Assembly (NCBI RefSeq): GCF_031143425.1
Contig: NC_090437.1
Coordinates: 844,081,978 to 844,145,977 of the forward strand
Length of the DNA stretch: 64,000 nucleotides
Source of the DNA: Pleurodeles waltl
Taxonomy: Eukaryota > Chordata > Amphibia > Caudata > Salamandridae
Direction of reading: 5' to 3'
Under the pieces are notes generated by a model. That model searched no databases. It was given only the letters and a program-made list of their open reading frames with translations, and had not been told where the DNA came from. Positions 21,701 to 31,922 of this stretch are shown one piece after another; the stretch's first letter is position 1; the number at the start of each line of letters is the position of its first letter. The position numbers and the translations under genes are program-made.

Positions 21701-21931
21701 GAGGTTACCTGTCACAGATGCATCATCTGTCAACAGATGAATGCCGGAAAAGGGACTGTTGTAACTTTGAGCCACATTGGGAGAGCTGGTGGTCCTTTCA
21801 GCAAAATGCAAATGGATTTCATTGAGATGCCTGTTTGTGGAGGATTGAAGTACGTGCTGGCGTTTGTGTGTGTTTTCAGTCACTGGATTGAAGCCTACCC
21901 GCACGTAGCAATGACAGTCTCACAGTTGTAA
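18755..21931 (+). CDS. pro-pol: ERV-B protease, reverse transcriptase, RNase H and integrase (N-terminal part)
   Basis: A 1058-codon open frame, the longest in the window. The first Met is only the first in-frame one. The frame begins in the Gln/Met-rich linker, so the true product would be continuous with gag. Order: linker to about residue 60; aspartic protease (FLVDTGATRST, LLGRDLL); an acidic spacer; reverse transcriptase (IIDLSQAFFSIPL, IPQGFSESPSIF, QYIDDLL); RNase H; and the integrase zinc-binding module with the first catalytic Asp (MQMDFIEMP). RNase H has Tyr in place of Asp at two catalytic positions (FVYGSC and GYAYQV, where copy A has FVDGSC and AYADQV), so the nuclease should be dead. 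The frame ends by a frameshift inside the integrase core at about 21925. Confidence 0.9.
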   Translation: MQQVQQQVPMVPRQQMQLPMAPMGQQQVMLPQQVTGQVMSQNNTVQQFPLRGENGMNEEWSDDSSDSEECRLAASLEVYQRGPYVEGKVMGYKVSFLVDTGATRSTVRNAEVPKLPLSGCTIRVVGVANQSLTNLIIDPVQVEIGNFQGLHRFVVCDSSPVSLLGRDLLCKTKCSITCSNDGIEVQTNSDDEGDEGQFSEEDTGMTNEDSPLITLFPMLTMIDLPVELQGTVTEKVWDLTGKEVGLIKGVEPVKVQVKPNAVFPQVPQYHMAQDVLIEVSQIIADFLKQGVLKEVLSSPCNSPIMGLKKPCGKVRIVQDLRKINEIVVKCCPIVPNPAVIMFQVPCDAEWFTIIDLSQAFFSIPLHEDSQFLFRFKFLDKVYSWCRIPQGFSESPSIFNQILKKDLESLVLPFNSTLVQYIDDLLIASKTRDTCKYDTIALLNYLGKNGHKVSPKKLQYCQKEVKYLGHLIERGSRRISKERITAILQINPPTTKRDVRMFLGMVGYCRQWIPNFSIISKPLIKLTGKEIKDEPYTIALYKEELESFMELRECMCRAPALGMPDYTKPFLLFCHERDACFLSVLTQVHGGANRPVANFSATLDPVAAALPGCLRAVAAVGQSLTQCEGIVMGYPLTVMVPHSVEILLTRTKTQHMTNARLTKYETIILGSPNVSLKRCTVLNPATLFPAESTEINNEEEFEHDCLEVTELCTKPRPDIQDTQLKENDCIMFVYGSCLRDSVGTLRAGYAICTMAGITEASWLEKVFSAQVAELIALTKACHAAVNLRVTIYNDCRHGFGIVHDFGQLWSQRGFMTSSGSPVKNGEQIKDLLHAIQLPLEIAVVKCNAHVKSQDFVSMGNGYAYQVARFCALNCISFKEQWELLPQTENDTCLNLALRVVDTLDELKTLQGRASKEEKRSWQRMQCVQRADDLWVSEEGKLVLPNSLRSQFARLYHGQAHLGRDAMIRSFKIDWFNPKFRHAAEVTCHRCIICQQMNAGKGTVVTLSHIGRAGGPFSKMQMDFIEMPVCGGLKYVLAFVCVFSHWIEAYPHVAMTVSQL

Positions 21932-22850
21932 AGCTGCTGCTTAGGGAACTAATACCAAGGTTCGGGTTTCCGGTCTCTATAGAATCAGATAGGGGCAGAC
22001 ACTTCGACAATGAGGTGATTAAACTCCTGTGTGCCGCATTAGACATCAAACAAAAGCTACATTGTAGCTACCGCCCTGAAGCATCAGGACTAGTAGAGCA
22101 AATGAATTGCACTCTGAAATCAAAAATGGCAAAGATGTGCGCAGCTACCAATATGAAATGGCCAGATGCATTGCCCTTAGTGCTGATGTCAATGAGGAAC
22201 ACCCCTGATAAGAAAACTGTCCCCCCCATGAGATCCTCATGGGCAGAGCTATGAGGGTGCCAGCAGTACCTGCGAATGCTCTAGTGAATATCACAGATGA
22301 TATGGTGTTGGACTACTGCAAAGGTTTGGCTGACTTGATTCGCTCTTTCTCTCACCAGGTAGAGGCTAACACATTGCCACCGATTGGAGATCCACGTTAC
22401 ACCCTACAGGCCGGTGACTGGGTGGTTGTCAAGAAGCACGTGAGAAAGTCGTGTTTAGAGCCACGTTGGAAAGGGTCGTATCAAGTAATCCTGACAACAA
22501 CCACTGCTGTGAAATGTGCAGGCATTCCAAATTGGATACATGCCAGTCACACAAAGAAGGTAACGTGTCCAACTGACGAGGAACTTAAAGTTTCCGGCAC
22601 AACAGTTCCAGGAAGAGAAGTCTCAGGGCCAGAAAACAGCCAAGAGGGAACTGAGACTGCAGGAGAGCCCACTGAGAACAGCCTCGTCCCTCAAACAGTG
22701 AATGAGTTTGAGAGAGGTGACAGAGTGCCTATCTCAGTAGAGGCGGCAGGAGAACTAAGTCAAGGAGAGGTTCTCCCAGAAGTAGACGGATACGGGTTAG
22801 AACTTGAAACCGTTACAGATCAAGAAGAAGGAGAAGAAGAAGAAGGGTAA
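21932..22850 (+). pseudogene. pol: ERV-B integrase core and C-terminal domain, frameshifted
   Basis: Continuation of integrase in other frames. The second catalytic Asp is in ESDRGRHF near 21985 and the Glu is in GLVEQMN near 22095, keeping the D,D(35)E spacing. A second frameshift falls near 22230 in a run of C. From 22239 the frame carries the C-terminal domain (WKGSYQVILTT, WIHASHTKK) and then an acidic Glu-rich stretch ending at TAA 22848-22850 within a GAA run. Copy A stays in frame through the equivalent region, so this TAA is most likely reached through slippage in the GAA run. Confidence 0.85.
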
Positions 22851-23242
22851 TAATAGAAGGAGATCAGAGTGTACCGGCATCTCCTGAACCAGTTGCAGGT
22901 CCATCAAGTCAAAACACCATATCACAAGAAGAGGGTGCTGTCCAACGTCCTGAAAAGACATATCGGAAGAAGACGCATAAGGGTGATAACTGGCCAGAGA
23001 AACCACTTTTAAGGATAAGAAGCATACCAGATGAAACAATAATAGAGGAAACTGATACGTCCCAAGTGGAAGATCTCAGTGAAGGAGAACTGCAAGGTGA
23101 ACGCAGGTTGAAGAGAAAGAGAGTCGCAAACAGAAGATATACAGGTCCTGAATGGGCGTATGCTACAACATCTGAATGGCAACAAGAATTCTTAGCATTC
23201 TGCTTTGATCGAGAAGTACCAGGTCAATACTACGGTACCTGA
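22850..23242 (+). pseudogene. ERV-B pol tail after integrase, conserved C-terminus
   Basis: A 131-codon open stretch ending at TGA 23240-23242, in a different frame from the upstream acidic region. Its start (SPEPVAGPS) matches copy A's last preserved pol residues (SSEKIAGPS). It therefore appears to be the distal part of the pol tail, separated here by the GAA-run frameshift. The end holds a basic cluster (RRLKRKRVANRR) and then an aromatic block (GPEWAYATTSEWQQEF). A related block, PQWTYFANETAPDQEF, is found in copy D near 60870. I know no family for this tail. It could be a pol extension or a small separate accessory frame. Confidence 0.65.
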
Positions 23243-23469
23243 ATTAACTCAAAGGAAAGACTTTGTTAAAAGTTGAAATAAAAAACTAAGAAAAGAGACT
23301 TATAAATTACCGGATGTGACCTTAAAACCTGATTTGACTTTGAGAAACCTGAATATGACTAGCTGCTAACCTGATTTGACAAAGGGGTCATGGAGCGAGT
23401 GAAAACGCTGTAAATACACGCAGAGAGGAAAAAAAAAAAAGAGAGTTCTGTATCATCCTCTAGTTGATT

Positions 23470-23496
23470 GTTATTTTGCTATCTGATTCTATACAG
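23470..23496 (+). promoter_or_regulatory. Candidate env splice acceptor
   Basis: A pyrimidine-leaning tract ending ctatacag two bases before the env ATG at 23499. This position suits the 3' splice site of a subgenomic env mRNA. The matching donor is not identified. Confidence 0.5.
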
Positions 23497-23498
23497 AC

Positions 23499-25169
23499 AT
23501 GGCTTATAATAGAGGTAGTAACAAGGGAAGTAAGATGTGTGGTTGGTTAAGCCTTATAATAGGTATTGTGTGTGCAATAATAATTGTGGGAGTGATTGTG
23601 GGAATGCCGTGGTTGGAGAAAAAGACTATTAACGCTACTTCAAAACCTGAAACTACAACATTAATACCGTGGGAAGGGTTTGAGCAGGATGCAAGACACT
23701 TGCATGAGGGAACTAATTCAAAGGGGGTACTTTCTACTAATGTCTTCTATCGCTTGCTGAATGAGTACGTAGAGACCATGGATGCGAAAGACTGTTATGT
23801 GTGTACTAAGACTCCTTCATCTGTGCAAGAAGGGGTTACCTACCTTAGCCTTCCTTTAACATATGGGATTAGCTGTAGTTTGTTACTAACCAGATTCTAT
23901 AATCAAGAGCATGTGCAATACTTTTATTCAAATCTGGATGTTGTGTTTTCTTTTGTGCCTGTGATTGAATTCCTGAATAAGCTAGCTAAGGAACATGATA
24001 TAAAAATAGTTAGAGGATTCTTTGAGCCGACACTTACATTTGGAACTGCTTACGCACATCGCAATAATCTGACCTGCTTACTGTCACCTGTAGAGAAAAG
24101 CTTTTTAAATCACACTGATAATAGACGCAAAGCATTAAAAGAAAGATTAGAAAAAGGGTTAGAGAAGCGCACATATGCAAATGATTATGCTTACACTGCA
24201 ATCAAAACGCAAGGCAAATTAGCTATAGATGCATTACATGTAGGTAGGCTTTGTATATATAGGCCGAAATCCGAGCAGGACAATTTGTTTGTGGGAACGA
24301 GTGAATGTAGACATGTGTTTTTGTTTCAGAGTAAATGGACATTTATGTTGAATGGACAGGATCCAGCGATCCCAGGGATCTATTAAGTCTGTGGACTTAA
24401 TGCTTTTTACCGTCTCCCTAAGGGATGGTATGGGACATGTTATTTGGGAATAGTTTTCCCAAAGATTTACCAGATTGATGACTTAAAGCAAATACCTAAA
24501 ACATCTGAATTACAATATGCTAGACAAAAACGAGAATCAGTGGCTGCTGTCATTGGTGATATATTCTGAGCTATAATCCCTTCAGTAGGGGTTATCTTGA
24601 ATTCTATGAAGATTCAAAAGTTGTCTACTATTGTGGATAACATGCTGACAAATTTTACGGGGGCTATACTTCTGATGGATACTGAACTTGCTGCAGAAAG
24701 AGCTATGACTCTTCTAAATCGGCTTGCTTTAGACATTCTTTTAGCAAAGAGTGGAGGGGTCTGCAAGATGCTCAATGAGCGCCATTGCTGCTCATTCATT
24801 CCGTACAATAGTAAAAAGATTAGAAGTATGCTTACTAACCTAACTAGAGATAGTGCAGATTTGAAGGATTTGAAAGAACCTGGAGTTTGGGAGAAATTTG
24901 GAAAGGGAATTGCCAGAGTAGGGAGCTGGTTTACCAACATTTGGAATGGGGTACTTGCAAAAATACTAATGGGTCTATTAATTGTTCTGGCCTATCAATT
25001 AGGATTATGGGGGGCATGCAAAATTAATGATAAAATTAAGAGAAATTGGACCAAAAGAACCAGGAGAAATGAAGAAAGTGAAAGAGAGAAAATGTTCAAG
25101 GAAATCTGGGAGAGTTCACATAAGGGACAAGATGTTGAAATGCGCATTATGCGTAAAGTGAAAAATTAA
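23499..25169 (+). pseudogene. env: ERV-B env (SU and TM) with two premature stops
   Basis: One 557-codon frame from ATG 23499 to TAA at 25167, interrupted by TAA 24384-24386 and TGA 24567-24569; both halves are otherwise open and in register. A hydrophobic segment at residues 15-37 is a signal peptide or signal anchor after a short basic N-terminus. SU has a CXXC motif (C99-Y-V-C102) and the string LPLTYGISCSLLL, which is also present in copy D. A furin-type site, RQKR, lies at 24522-24533. TM begins with a hydrophobic fusion-peptide-like run and has an NRLALDILLAKSGG segment followed by a CX7CC motif. Gamma-type TM usually has CX6CC. The membrane span is near 24967-25020, and a basic cytoplasmic tail of about 50 residues follows. 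The stops predict a truncated, non-fusogenic product. Confidence 0.85.
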
Positions 25170-25215
25170 AAATGAAAGGTTAAAGGGAAAGGTTTGTGTG
25201 ATGACGAGCGTCATC

Positions 25216-25225
25216 AGAGGAGGGA
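25216..25225 (+). promoter_or_regulatory. Polypurine tract of ERV-B
   Basis: AGAGGAGGGA, one base before the TG start of the 3' LTR at 25227. Position and composition are as expected for the plus-strand primer. Confidence 0.7.
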
Positions 25226-25226
25226 C

Positions 25227-26824
25227 TGAGAGAGCGTAGTTTACATAACCTATATTAAAATGAAATGCTTATATCAATGTGTGATGATGCTGCATAGAAA
25301 ACAATAATAATAGCGATTTTGCTTAAACGTGCACCTGAATTGTGACCACGGTAAATGGCCATCAATGTATACGCAAACTAATAATAATGTTTATGTTATG
25401 ATTAATTAAGTTTATATTAACATTTATGTTACTGCATCTGTATTGAAAATCTTTATAGGCCTTAAGTTAGCATGAGCTGCGGGATTTAGCTGCCCAGCTC
25501 TCATATTAAATGCATTTTTCTGTTTTTCCAGTGTGCTGACTCTCAAAGGGCCATGACCCTGCAAATGTTCTTTTTCTTCAACTTGGAAGACAAATGTAAC
25601 CATATTGATTCCGTTCCCAAGCGTATATTCGGTGCCTTGGATTAAAAGTTATGAGCAAATTGAAACAAATGTAGATTAATGAAATGTACAAGGTCACTTA
25701 GACCGATGGACAATGAATCTGCTGACCCAAAAGACGTGCCAAAGAGTGAAGTAACGCCGAATGTGCCACCTCCGAAAACGTCAATTATGAAGACCAATCA
25801 AAGAACCGTGAATAAATGTGGGGTGACAATTGGGATTACCAAATGCTAAAATTTGATAGGTTAAAGATAGTGGGGTATAGTTAGTGTCCAATAGAATTTT
25901 GGGGGAATGTACTACGAAAAAGGGATAAAAACCCATGTCACAGAAGGGTCATTAGAATTAGGTAGGGAATGCTATTGATTTCATCCAGAAACTCTGTCAC
26001 TCTGTTTGGTGACTTTGAGACTTATTAAACCATCCTCACTCAAAGACTGCCCATTTTACATTTTCCTCCTTACGAGGGAAATGTCCCTTGCCCTTTTAGT
26101 TGAGCCTTGCCTGATGGCATTTGACTGACATCCTGAAGACGAAGACTGAACCTGTGCGCTGACCTAAACTTTGGAGGGTAATTATGACAATGCAATTTGT
26201 AATTTGTCTGTTTGCTTTTCCTTTCTTGTACCAGCTGCTTACTTTTGACAGAGACCATAGATAGATATTTTCCAAATTGGTGTTCTAAATTGTTTTGCAT
26301 GAAGCCCAACATGCCAATGCTAATTAGTGGTTAGGACAGGTGATCATCAAATTGACGCAAATGGACAAACGACTGACAATGCTTTGTTGAACTGACATGA
26401 TCTCAATACTATGCTATATTCTGATCTATGTTTACGCCGTGTTATATTCTAATGTTTATGATTTTTGCCTTATTGAAATCTTACCAAAGTTGCCATATCG
26501 TAACTATGCTGTTGTGTTTCTTGGCTCTAAGATTGATGCACTTAATCTTAGATTGTAACTAATAGGGAATACAATTAATAAAATTCTATTAAAAGATGTG
26601 GTTATTCATGGCTGAAAGGTCATGGTTGTGTTGTCAATTTGATTAATGCCTTTGACCAAAGTGAAATGTATTGTTGTGATAAATATTGATGACATTATTG
26701 ATATATTGATTGACATATTGATCAGCTATCTTGTCCTACGGTGTCTCTCAACTGGGTCAAAAGATTCATTGGCCTAAAACGAGTCCTAATGTGTAATAAA
26801 TTAACATAAAAGGATGCGTTAGCA
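25227..26824 (+). repeat. 3' LTR of ERV-B (1.60 kb)
   Basis: Starts TGAGAGAGCG after the polypurine tract and ends GTTAGCA, followed by GTCC. It matches the 5' LTR along its whole length, with scattered substitutions and small indels (for example an extra tgacatattgat stretch near 26712). The TATA-like box is at 25924-25931. Confidence 0.9.
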
Positions 26825-26998
26825 GTCCTATGTACCTATAGTACATCCTTAGTGTCCCGTAATAACCTGCAACTTTCCCCAAAGCAAAATGACTTTATTC
26901 TTGTGTTCGTTATGAAAAAGATGAAAGTAGAAACATGTTTTAAAAAACATATGGTTCTGTCATACTTGAATTCGATGTCAGGACCGGAGGCTTCGCAA

Positions 26999-27151
26999 TA
27001 TGCTATCTCTTTCTTTACTGTTAACACAGCAGCCAATAAAAAACATTACTATATTTCCCAAGAACACCAACAGCTTCGATATGACCCTCCAATCAGGGCC
27101 CACCATGTACTAAAAAGTCCTTGACAGACAAAGTCCACCCTCTTTCTTTGC
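26999..27151. repeat. Left inverted terminal repeat of DIRS
   Basis: The reverse complement of 31771-31922 with few differences; both contain gttaacacagaagcc/gcagcc, the ccaccatgtact stretch and ctttgtctgtcaagga. The boundary at the inner end is a ctttctttgc string. Confidence 0.88.
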
Positions 27152-27691
27152 TGCTGACGCCGAGCTAAGTACTTTCTATATAGGTGCTTTAATCAAATAT
27201 GTTTCTATTTACTGTAATTCCATGCTCGTGACACGGCTTATTGCCTGCAAGCGCCCGAGTTTATAAATATCGCTAGCACGCTTATCGCATGATCTGTAGT
27301 ACCTTTATTGATCGTATTGCCGAAATCTGATACTGATGAGGAGCGCTTTGGGGAGGTCGCGCTTTCCCTGAAGGAGCAGTCCTCTTTCTGTCATTCGCCT
27401 CGCTCACAGCCTCGTTTTTCGAGTCCTCTGCAAGCACAAGTCACCGTCAGACAGCAGGAGTCGTGTGCTCCATACGCCCCCCGTTTTAAGCCTGAAGGGG
27501 CTTGCAATAAAACTACAGAGCTTGGCTCTAGGGGATTCTGGTGCCCTGCCTCCTGTTCCTATATATAAATACCAGCAAGGGCTGTTTCCAATTGCCCTTT
27601 TTGCACCTGAGTGTGTCCCCCAATGTAGAAATTTCAGTATAATTTGCTTGGGATCTCTTTATTATTGGAATATAAATATTGCACCCTCAAG

Positions 27692-28590
27692 ATGACCCAA
27701 CAATTCACAGATGATGAACAATATGGGGAATATGCTGCAGGACAATATGATCAGCATATGGAGGAGCGCCTGGTGGAAGCTCTTGACTTCCATGTTCAAG
27801 AATCAGTGAATAAGGCATTAGTTAAAGCTTTGTGCCCCTTTGCACAATCAATATTTAATTTTGGCTTTAGACGCTTTGGAGCAGGTTCGGGGTCCCCTGC
27901 CCCACAGAGGCCAATGTAAATGAGCCTGGACGGTTGAGCCCTTACCCCTTTGACCAGACCATTGAGTCAGTCCTGAATGATCATGGTTACGACTCCTTCC
28001 GGAGTCAAGAAGTCGCCTCCTCTTTTCAAACATCCCGCCATACGACCGAAGAGTCTTCCTCATCAGATTCAGAGGAGAATTCTTCTTCAGAGAAGCAAAA
28101 AGGCAAGAGCAAATGCAAGATACATCATGCTGAGGGGTCACCTCTCCCTCCTCCTAGTAAGAATTTGCAATTTGACCCAGATAATATTATTCATCCCAGG
28201 TCCACAGAGTGGACCCCATGTCAAGAGGTAGCTTTATATGTCCAGTCACGCCTCAGGAAGAGTTTTGAGAAAGACATTCGCAACACTTTGCAGTTGGAAT
28301 TCCCTCCCCCTGTGCTTTCCAGCAAGGTAGCGGCGACCCCAGAATTAGACCCGCACATGGTGAACTTTCTTAAGAAATACACTGAAGACCCTAGGAAGGG
28401 CCTAGATAGAGCCTGGGGCAGATGCCAGGATAAGCTACATGACATATCGGGCCCCCTCACTAAAATTTTAGACCTAGCAGTTCAAGCCAAAGAGTCTCAG
28501 GAATCCATCTATCCTAATGTCCTGCTGCAATGGGCTCAAAGGGCAGTGTGCCTTCTAGGAAATGCCAACTGCTTCATTTCTACAGAGTGA
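27692..28590 (+). pseudogene. DIRS gag-like protein, frameshifted
   Basis: The first frame opens at ATG 27692 and runs 75 codons (an acidic, Tyr/Gln-rich start). It ends at 27919 and continues in another frame from 27934 to 28590. The second part has a Ser/Glu-rich acidic stretch (ESSSSDSEENSSSE) and a longer helical region without a zinc knuckle. Its place before DIRS RT and its composition fit the capsid-like first ORF of DIRS elements. The identity comes mainly from position, since gag-like proteins evolve fast. Confidence 0.7.
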
Positions 28591-30760
28591 GAAAATCCCT
28601 ATTATTACACATTGATCCCAAAATGCAGAGTTGGCGCCTTCTGATGTGGGTACAGCAGCCAATGGACATTTATTTGGCAATAAATTCGTAAAGGACTTTA
28701 TGTGGCCACCTTCTCAGCTTTGGATAAAGTCCAAACTTCAATCAAGAAGGTTTTTAATAGTGGCCTTTTTTGCAGGGCTGGATGCTACAGAGGTCAAGCG
28801 TCAGGCCGTTACAGCCTCCAGACCGCTTGTTCATATCACAGAGGCAGAGGGGACTCAAGCTATCAAAGTAGAGCCAACCTTTGTCCAGTGCAAGGCTGAG
28901 GCTCTAGAGGTCGTGCCCCCAAAGGAGCTCACCGAGGAGGACAATACTACCAGAGCTCCTTTCAAACAGGTAACAATTATTCCTTACAGGGAGGTTACGC
29001 TGGGGGGCAGAGTGAGTATGTTTGCACAAAACTGGTTTCCAATTACGCAAGATGCATGGGTTTTAGACACAATAACAGGTTACCGCCTACCAAACGTCAA
29101 TCCCTCATCCTTCCAGTTTTTCCCATCAAGAGAGTATCTTTATCAATAAAGAAGTAGAAGCTGTCCTTCATAAAGGAGCATTTGTCCCTACTCAACCCCA
29201 TCCCAGGGGGTTCATAAGTACAAACTTCCTGGTCCAAAAGAAGGGAGGGGGCTCTCGATTGGTGCTCAATCTTCAACAATTCAACTCTTGGATTGTATAC
29301 CCGCACTTCAAAATGGAGGGCATCCACCTCCTCCGAGACTTGTTACAAGAGTGAGACTGGATGGTGCTTCTGGACCTCAAAGGTGCTTATCTGACCATTC
29401 CTATTTTTGCTCCTCATCGCCAGTTTCTTCAATTCATTTGGCGAGAGGGATGTTACGAATTCTCAGCCCTTCTATTCGGTCTGTCTTCCACCCCTTGGTG
29501 TTTCACCAAGCGTATGCGTCCTGTAATGCAATGGCTCAGGGAGAAAGGTGTGCGTCTGATTGTTTATCTAGACGATATCCTCATTATGGCACAGGAAAAA
29601 ATACTTGTTGTTCTCCATCTTTCCTGGACAATTCAGCTGCTTTAGAATCTAGGGTTTCTTATCAATGTAGAAAAGTCCCAGTTGGAACCATCCCAGAGCA
29701 TAGACTTTCTGGGATTTAGGATAGATTAAATTCTAGCTCAACTGAAATTCCCTCTGACCAAGAGACTAGCCATCAAGAAAGAATTGAAGAAAGCCTTGTC
29801 TGCTCCTTCAGTTTCCTTGAGGGTGCTTTCCCGATTGGTTTGGCCTCCTAGCTTCATCCATCCAAGCGATTTTTCCGGGTCATTTACAGTATTGGGCTCT
29901 GCAGAGGTTGAAGATTCTGCACCTCCGAAGAGGTCTCTCCTACTCAGAACTGATTGTTTTGTCACAGGAAGCCTGAAGAGAACTTCAATGGTGGTTGACT
30001 CATATGGATGCCTAGAATGGCAAGGCGATTTTTGCATCAATTCAGGAGATTGTCATACAGTCAGATGCCAGCAGATGAGGCTGAGGGGCCAGATGCGGAC
30101 AGTTGGAGATAGGGGGACGTTGGTCCCTGGAGGAACTTCAACTACATATCAATTGTCTAGAACTTCTAGCAGAATCTTTTGCAGTGAAGACTCTTTCCCC
30201 AGTCAAGTCGAAGTGTTCTATTCTATTGGAGATGGACAACATATCAGCGGTAAGGTACATCAACAAGCTTGGGAGGATCACAGTCCCGGATGCTGGACGA
30301 AATTTCAAAATACTTTTGGCATTTCTTTCTGGATCATCAAACCTCAGTAACAGCAGAAAATATTCTGGGCAAGGTGAATGTAGTAGCGGACTGGAATTCT
30401 CGTTTTCTCCTGACTTCCAGCGATTAGCAATTGCACCTCAGAGTATTTCATTTTCTGAACCTTCATTGGGGTCCATGTTCAGTAGACCTCTTTGCATCCC
30501 GACTGGATTTACAGTGGGAGACCGGATCCTCTGGCAGTCAGTTCGGATGCCTTCCTTCAATCCTGGATGGGGGAAATGAATTATGCATTTCCTCCCTTCT
30601 CCTTGATTCATATGGTTCTCTCCCAAACTCTTCATCAGAAGGCAGAGATGGTTCTAATAAACCCATTTTGGAGAGCTCAGTTGTGGTTTCTGGTACTACT
30701 AGATCTGTGTTGTGCTCCCCCGGTGCGGATCCTGAAAATGGATATGAGTATTGTTAGATC
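28591..30760 (+). pseudogene. DIRS reverse transcriptase and RNase H, multiple frameshifts
   Basis: The N-terminal linker region spans frames around 28631-29149. RT motifs follow at 29250-29650: SRLVLNLQQFN, a stop where a Cys or Trp would stand, then WMVLLDLKGAYLTIPI, FGLSSTPWCFTK and the catalytic YLDDILIMA. RNase H lies at about 30050-30300, with SDAS, an EELQLHINCLELLA helix and MDNISAVRYINK. The C-terminal DLFASRLD...DPLAVSSDAFLQSW region (30490-30580) is typical of DIRS RT-RH. At least four frame changes or stops are present, so no full-length product is possible. Confidence 0.85.
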
Positions 30761-31335
30761 CGATGGGTCATCCTCTAAGGCTAGTGGAACAGTTGTCACT
30801 CATGGAATGGAAGATTTCAGGGGATCGGAGCAAATCCCAGAAATATCAGACAACACTAAATTCTTCCTCTCTCAGTCCCTGGCGCCTAGTACACATAAGA
30901 GATACGCCTCCACCTGGAAACAAACTTTTTGTCCCACTTAGCTTCACTAGGTTTAGCTTAAAGAGCAATCAATAACTGTAGACCAGCAATTTCAGCCAAA
31001 CAGCCTCACCTTGACGGTAAGGCAATTGGAGAGCATCCTTTGATCTGTAAATTGATGTGTGTCATACGCCTCCCCTTCCAAAATATTCCTCCCTCTGGGA
31101 TGTTAATGTAGTTCTGAAATTCTTATCAGCCTGGCCAGCGAAAGTGGTTGTTGCAAGAATGTGGTTGTTCCGTTTTCAGGGCTCATTTAGTGAGGGGAGC
31201 AATTGGCTTCAAAAGGATTTGAATCTGGGTCCAGGTTAAAGATATTATGATGGCGGCAGACTGGCCATCAGATTCTACTTTTAAATTGTTTTATCACAAA
31301 CCTATTGTGGATGTTGGTTCTTGTGTTATCGCTCA
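30760..31335 (+). pseudogene. DIRS tyrosine recombinase, internally deleted
   Basis: The start is recognisable by LAPSTHKRYASTWK near 30880 (an N-terminal core-binding domain). The end is recognisable by MMAADWPSDSTFKLFYHKP near 31245-31305. Only about 150 codons separate them in shifting frames, about half of a normal recombinase, and I could not place the Arg-His-Arg-Tyr set. The middle is probably deleted. Confidence 0.7.
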
Positions 31336-31345
31336 GCTTTAAACT

Positions 31346-31382
31346 AGCATGATCCGAAGCCTCCGATCCTGTCATAGAATCA
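31346..31382. repeat. Internal complementary region of DIRS
   Basis: The stretch tagcatgatccgaagcctcc and its continuation is an inverted match of 26963-27001, immediately outside and overlapping the left terminal repeat. DIRS elements use such a segment to join ends during circle formation. Confidence 0.75.
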
Positions 31383-31770
31383 AACACTTTCTATCATTAG
31401 CGACAAGAATTTTAAATTCAATTAAGGACCCGGAGGCGAGGATTATTCCATCTGAAACATGGGTAAAATAATTTCTTGTCTTTATGATATTGTGTCAGGC
31501 TAAATTTGTTTTCCCTCCCGATTTAATAATATGCTTTTTTGTTGTAGTTTTTGAGGTTACAACTTTATTTTTCTTGCAGATGAAAAAACTACCTAAAGAT
31601 GTCACAATGGAATTCAGCTGAGGTTAATTCATGAAAAAGAGTCAACTTCAAGTTGCACTGGTTGTGCTGGTTCATTTCTTCACGTCAAGGAGGAGACCAG
31701 GGATTGTTCTTTCAGCTTTGTTGGTCGGAGAGAGTGTTAAACTATTCATTGTTATCTTGGACAGTTTTGA

Positions 31771-31922
31771 GCAAAGAAAGAGGACAGACTTTGTCTGTCA
31801 AGGACTATTTAGTACATGGTGGGCCCTGATTGGAGGGTCATATTGAGGCTGTTGGTTTTCTTGGGAAATGTAGTAATGTTTTTTATTGGCTTCTGTGTTA
31901 ACAGTAAAGAAAGAGATAGCAT
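31771..31922. repeat. Right inverted terminal repeat of DIRS
   Basis: Partner of 26999-27151. The match stops at gagatagcat. Confidence 0.88.

Larger units (their letters stand above)
13297..26824 (+). mobile_element. Endogenous retrovirus copy B, complete provirus
   Basis: Thirteen and a half kilobases in canonical order: LTR, PBS, leader, gag, pro-pol, env, polypurine tract, LTR. The two LTRs look only a few percent different by eye, pointing to a fairly recent insertion. Yet gag carries about six stops and a frameshift, RNase H has lost two catalytic acids, integrase has two frameshifts and env has two stops. The lineage matches copies A, C and D at protein level across capsid, RT, integrase and (copy D) env. 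Confidence 0.93.
26945..31922 (+). mobile_element. DIRS-type tyrosine-recombinase retrotransposon, degenerate
   Basis: Inverted terminal repeats at 26999-27151 and 31771-31922 enclose a gag-like gene, a DIRS-style RT/RNase H and part of a tyrosine recombinase. An internal complementary region at 31346-31382 matches, in inverted sense, the sequence just outside the left terminal repeat. This is the hallmark of the DIRS replication model. No LTRs or D,D,E integrase are present. Several frameshifts and a shortened recombinase make it non-autonomous. DIRS elements are abundant in salamanders. Confidence 0.88.
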
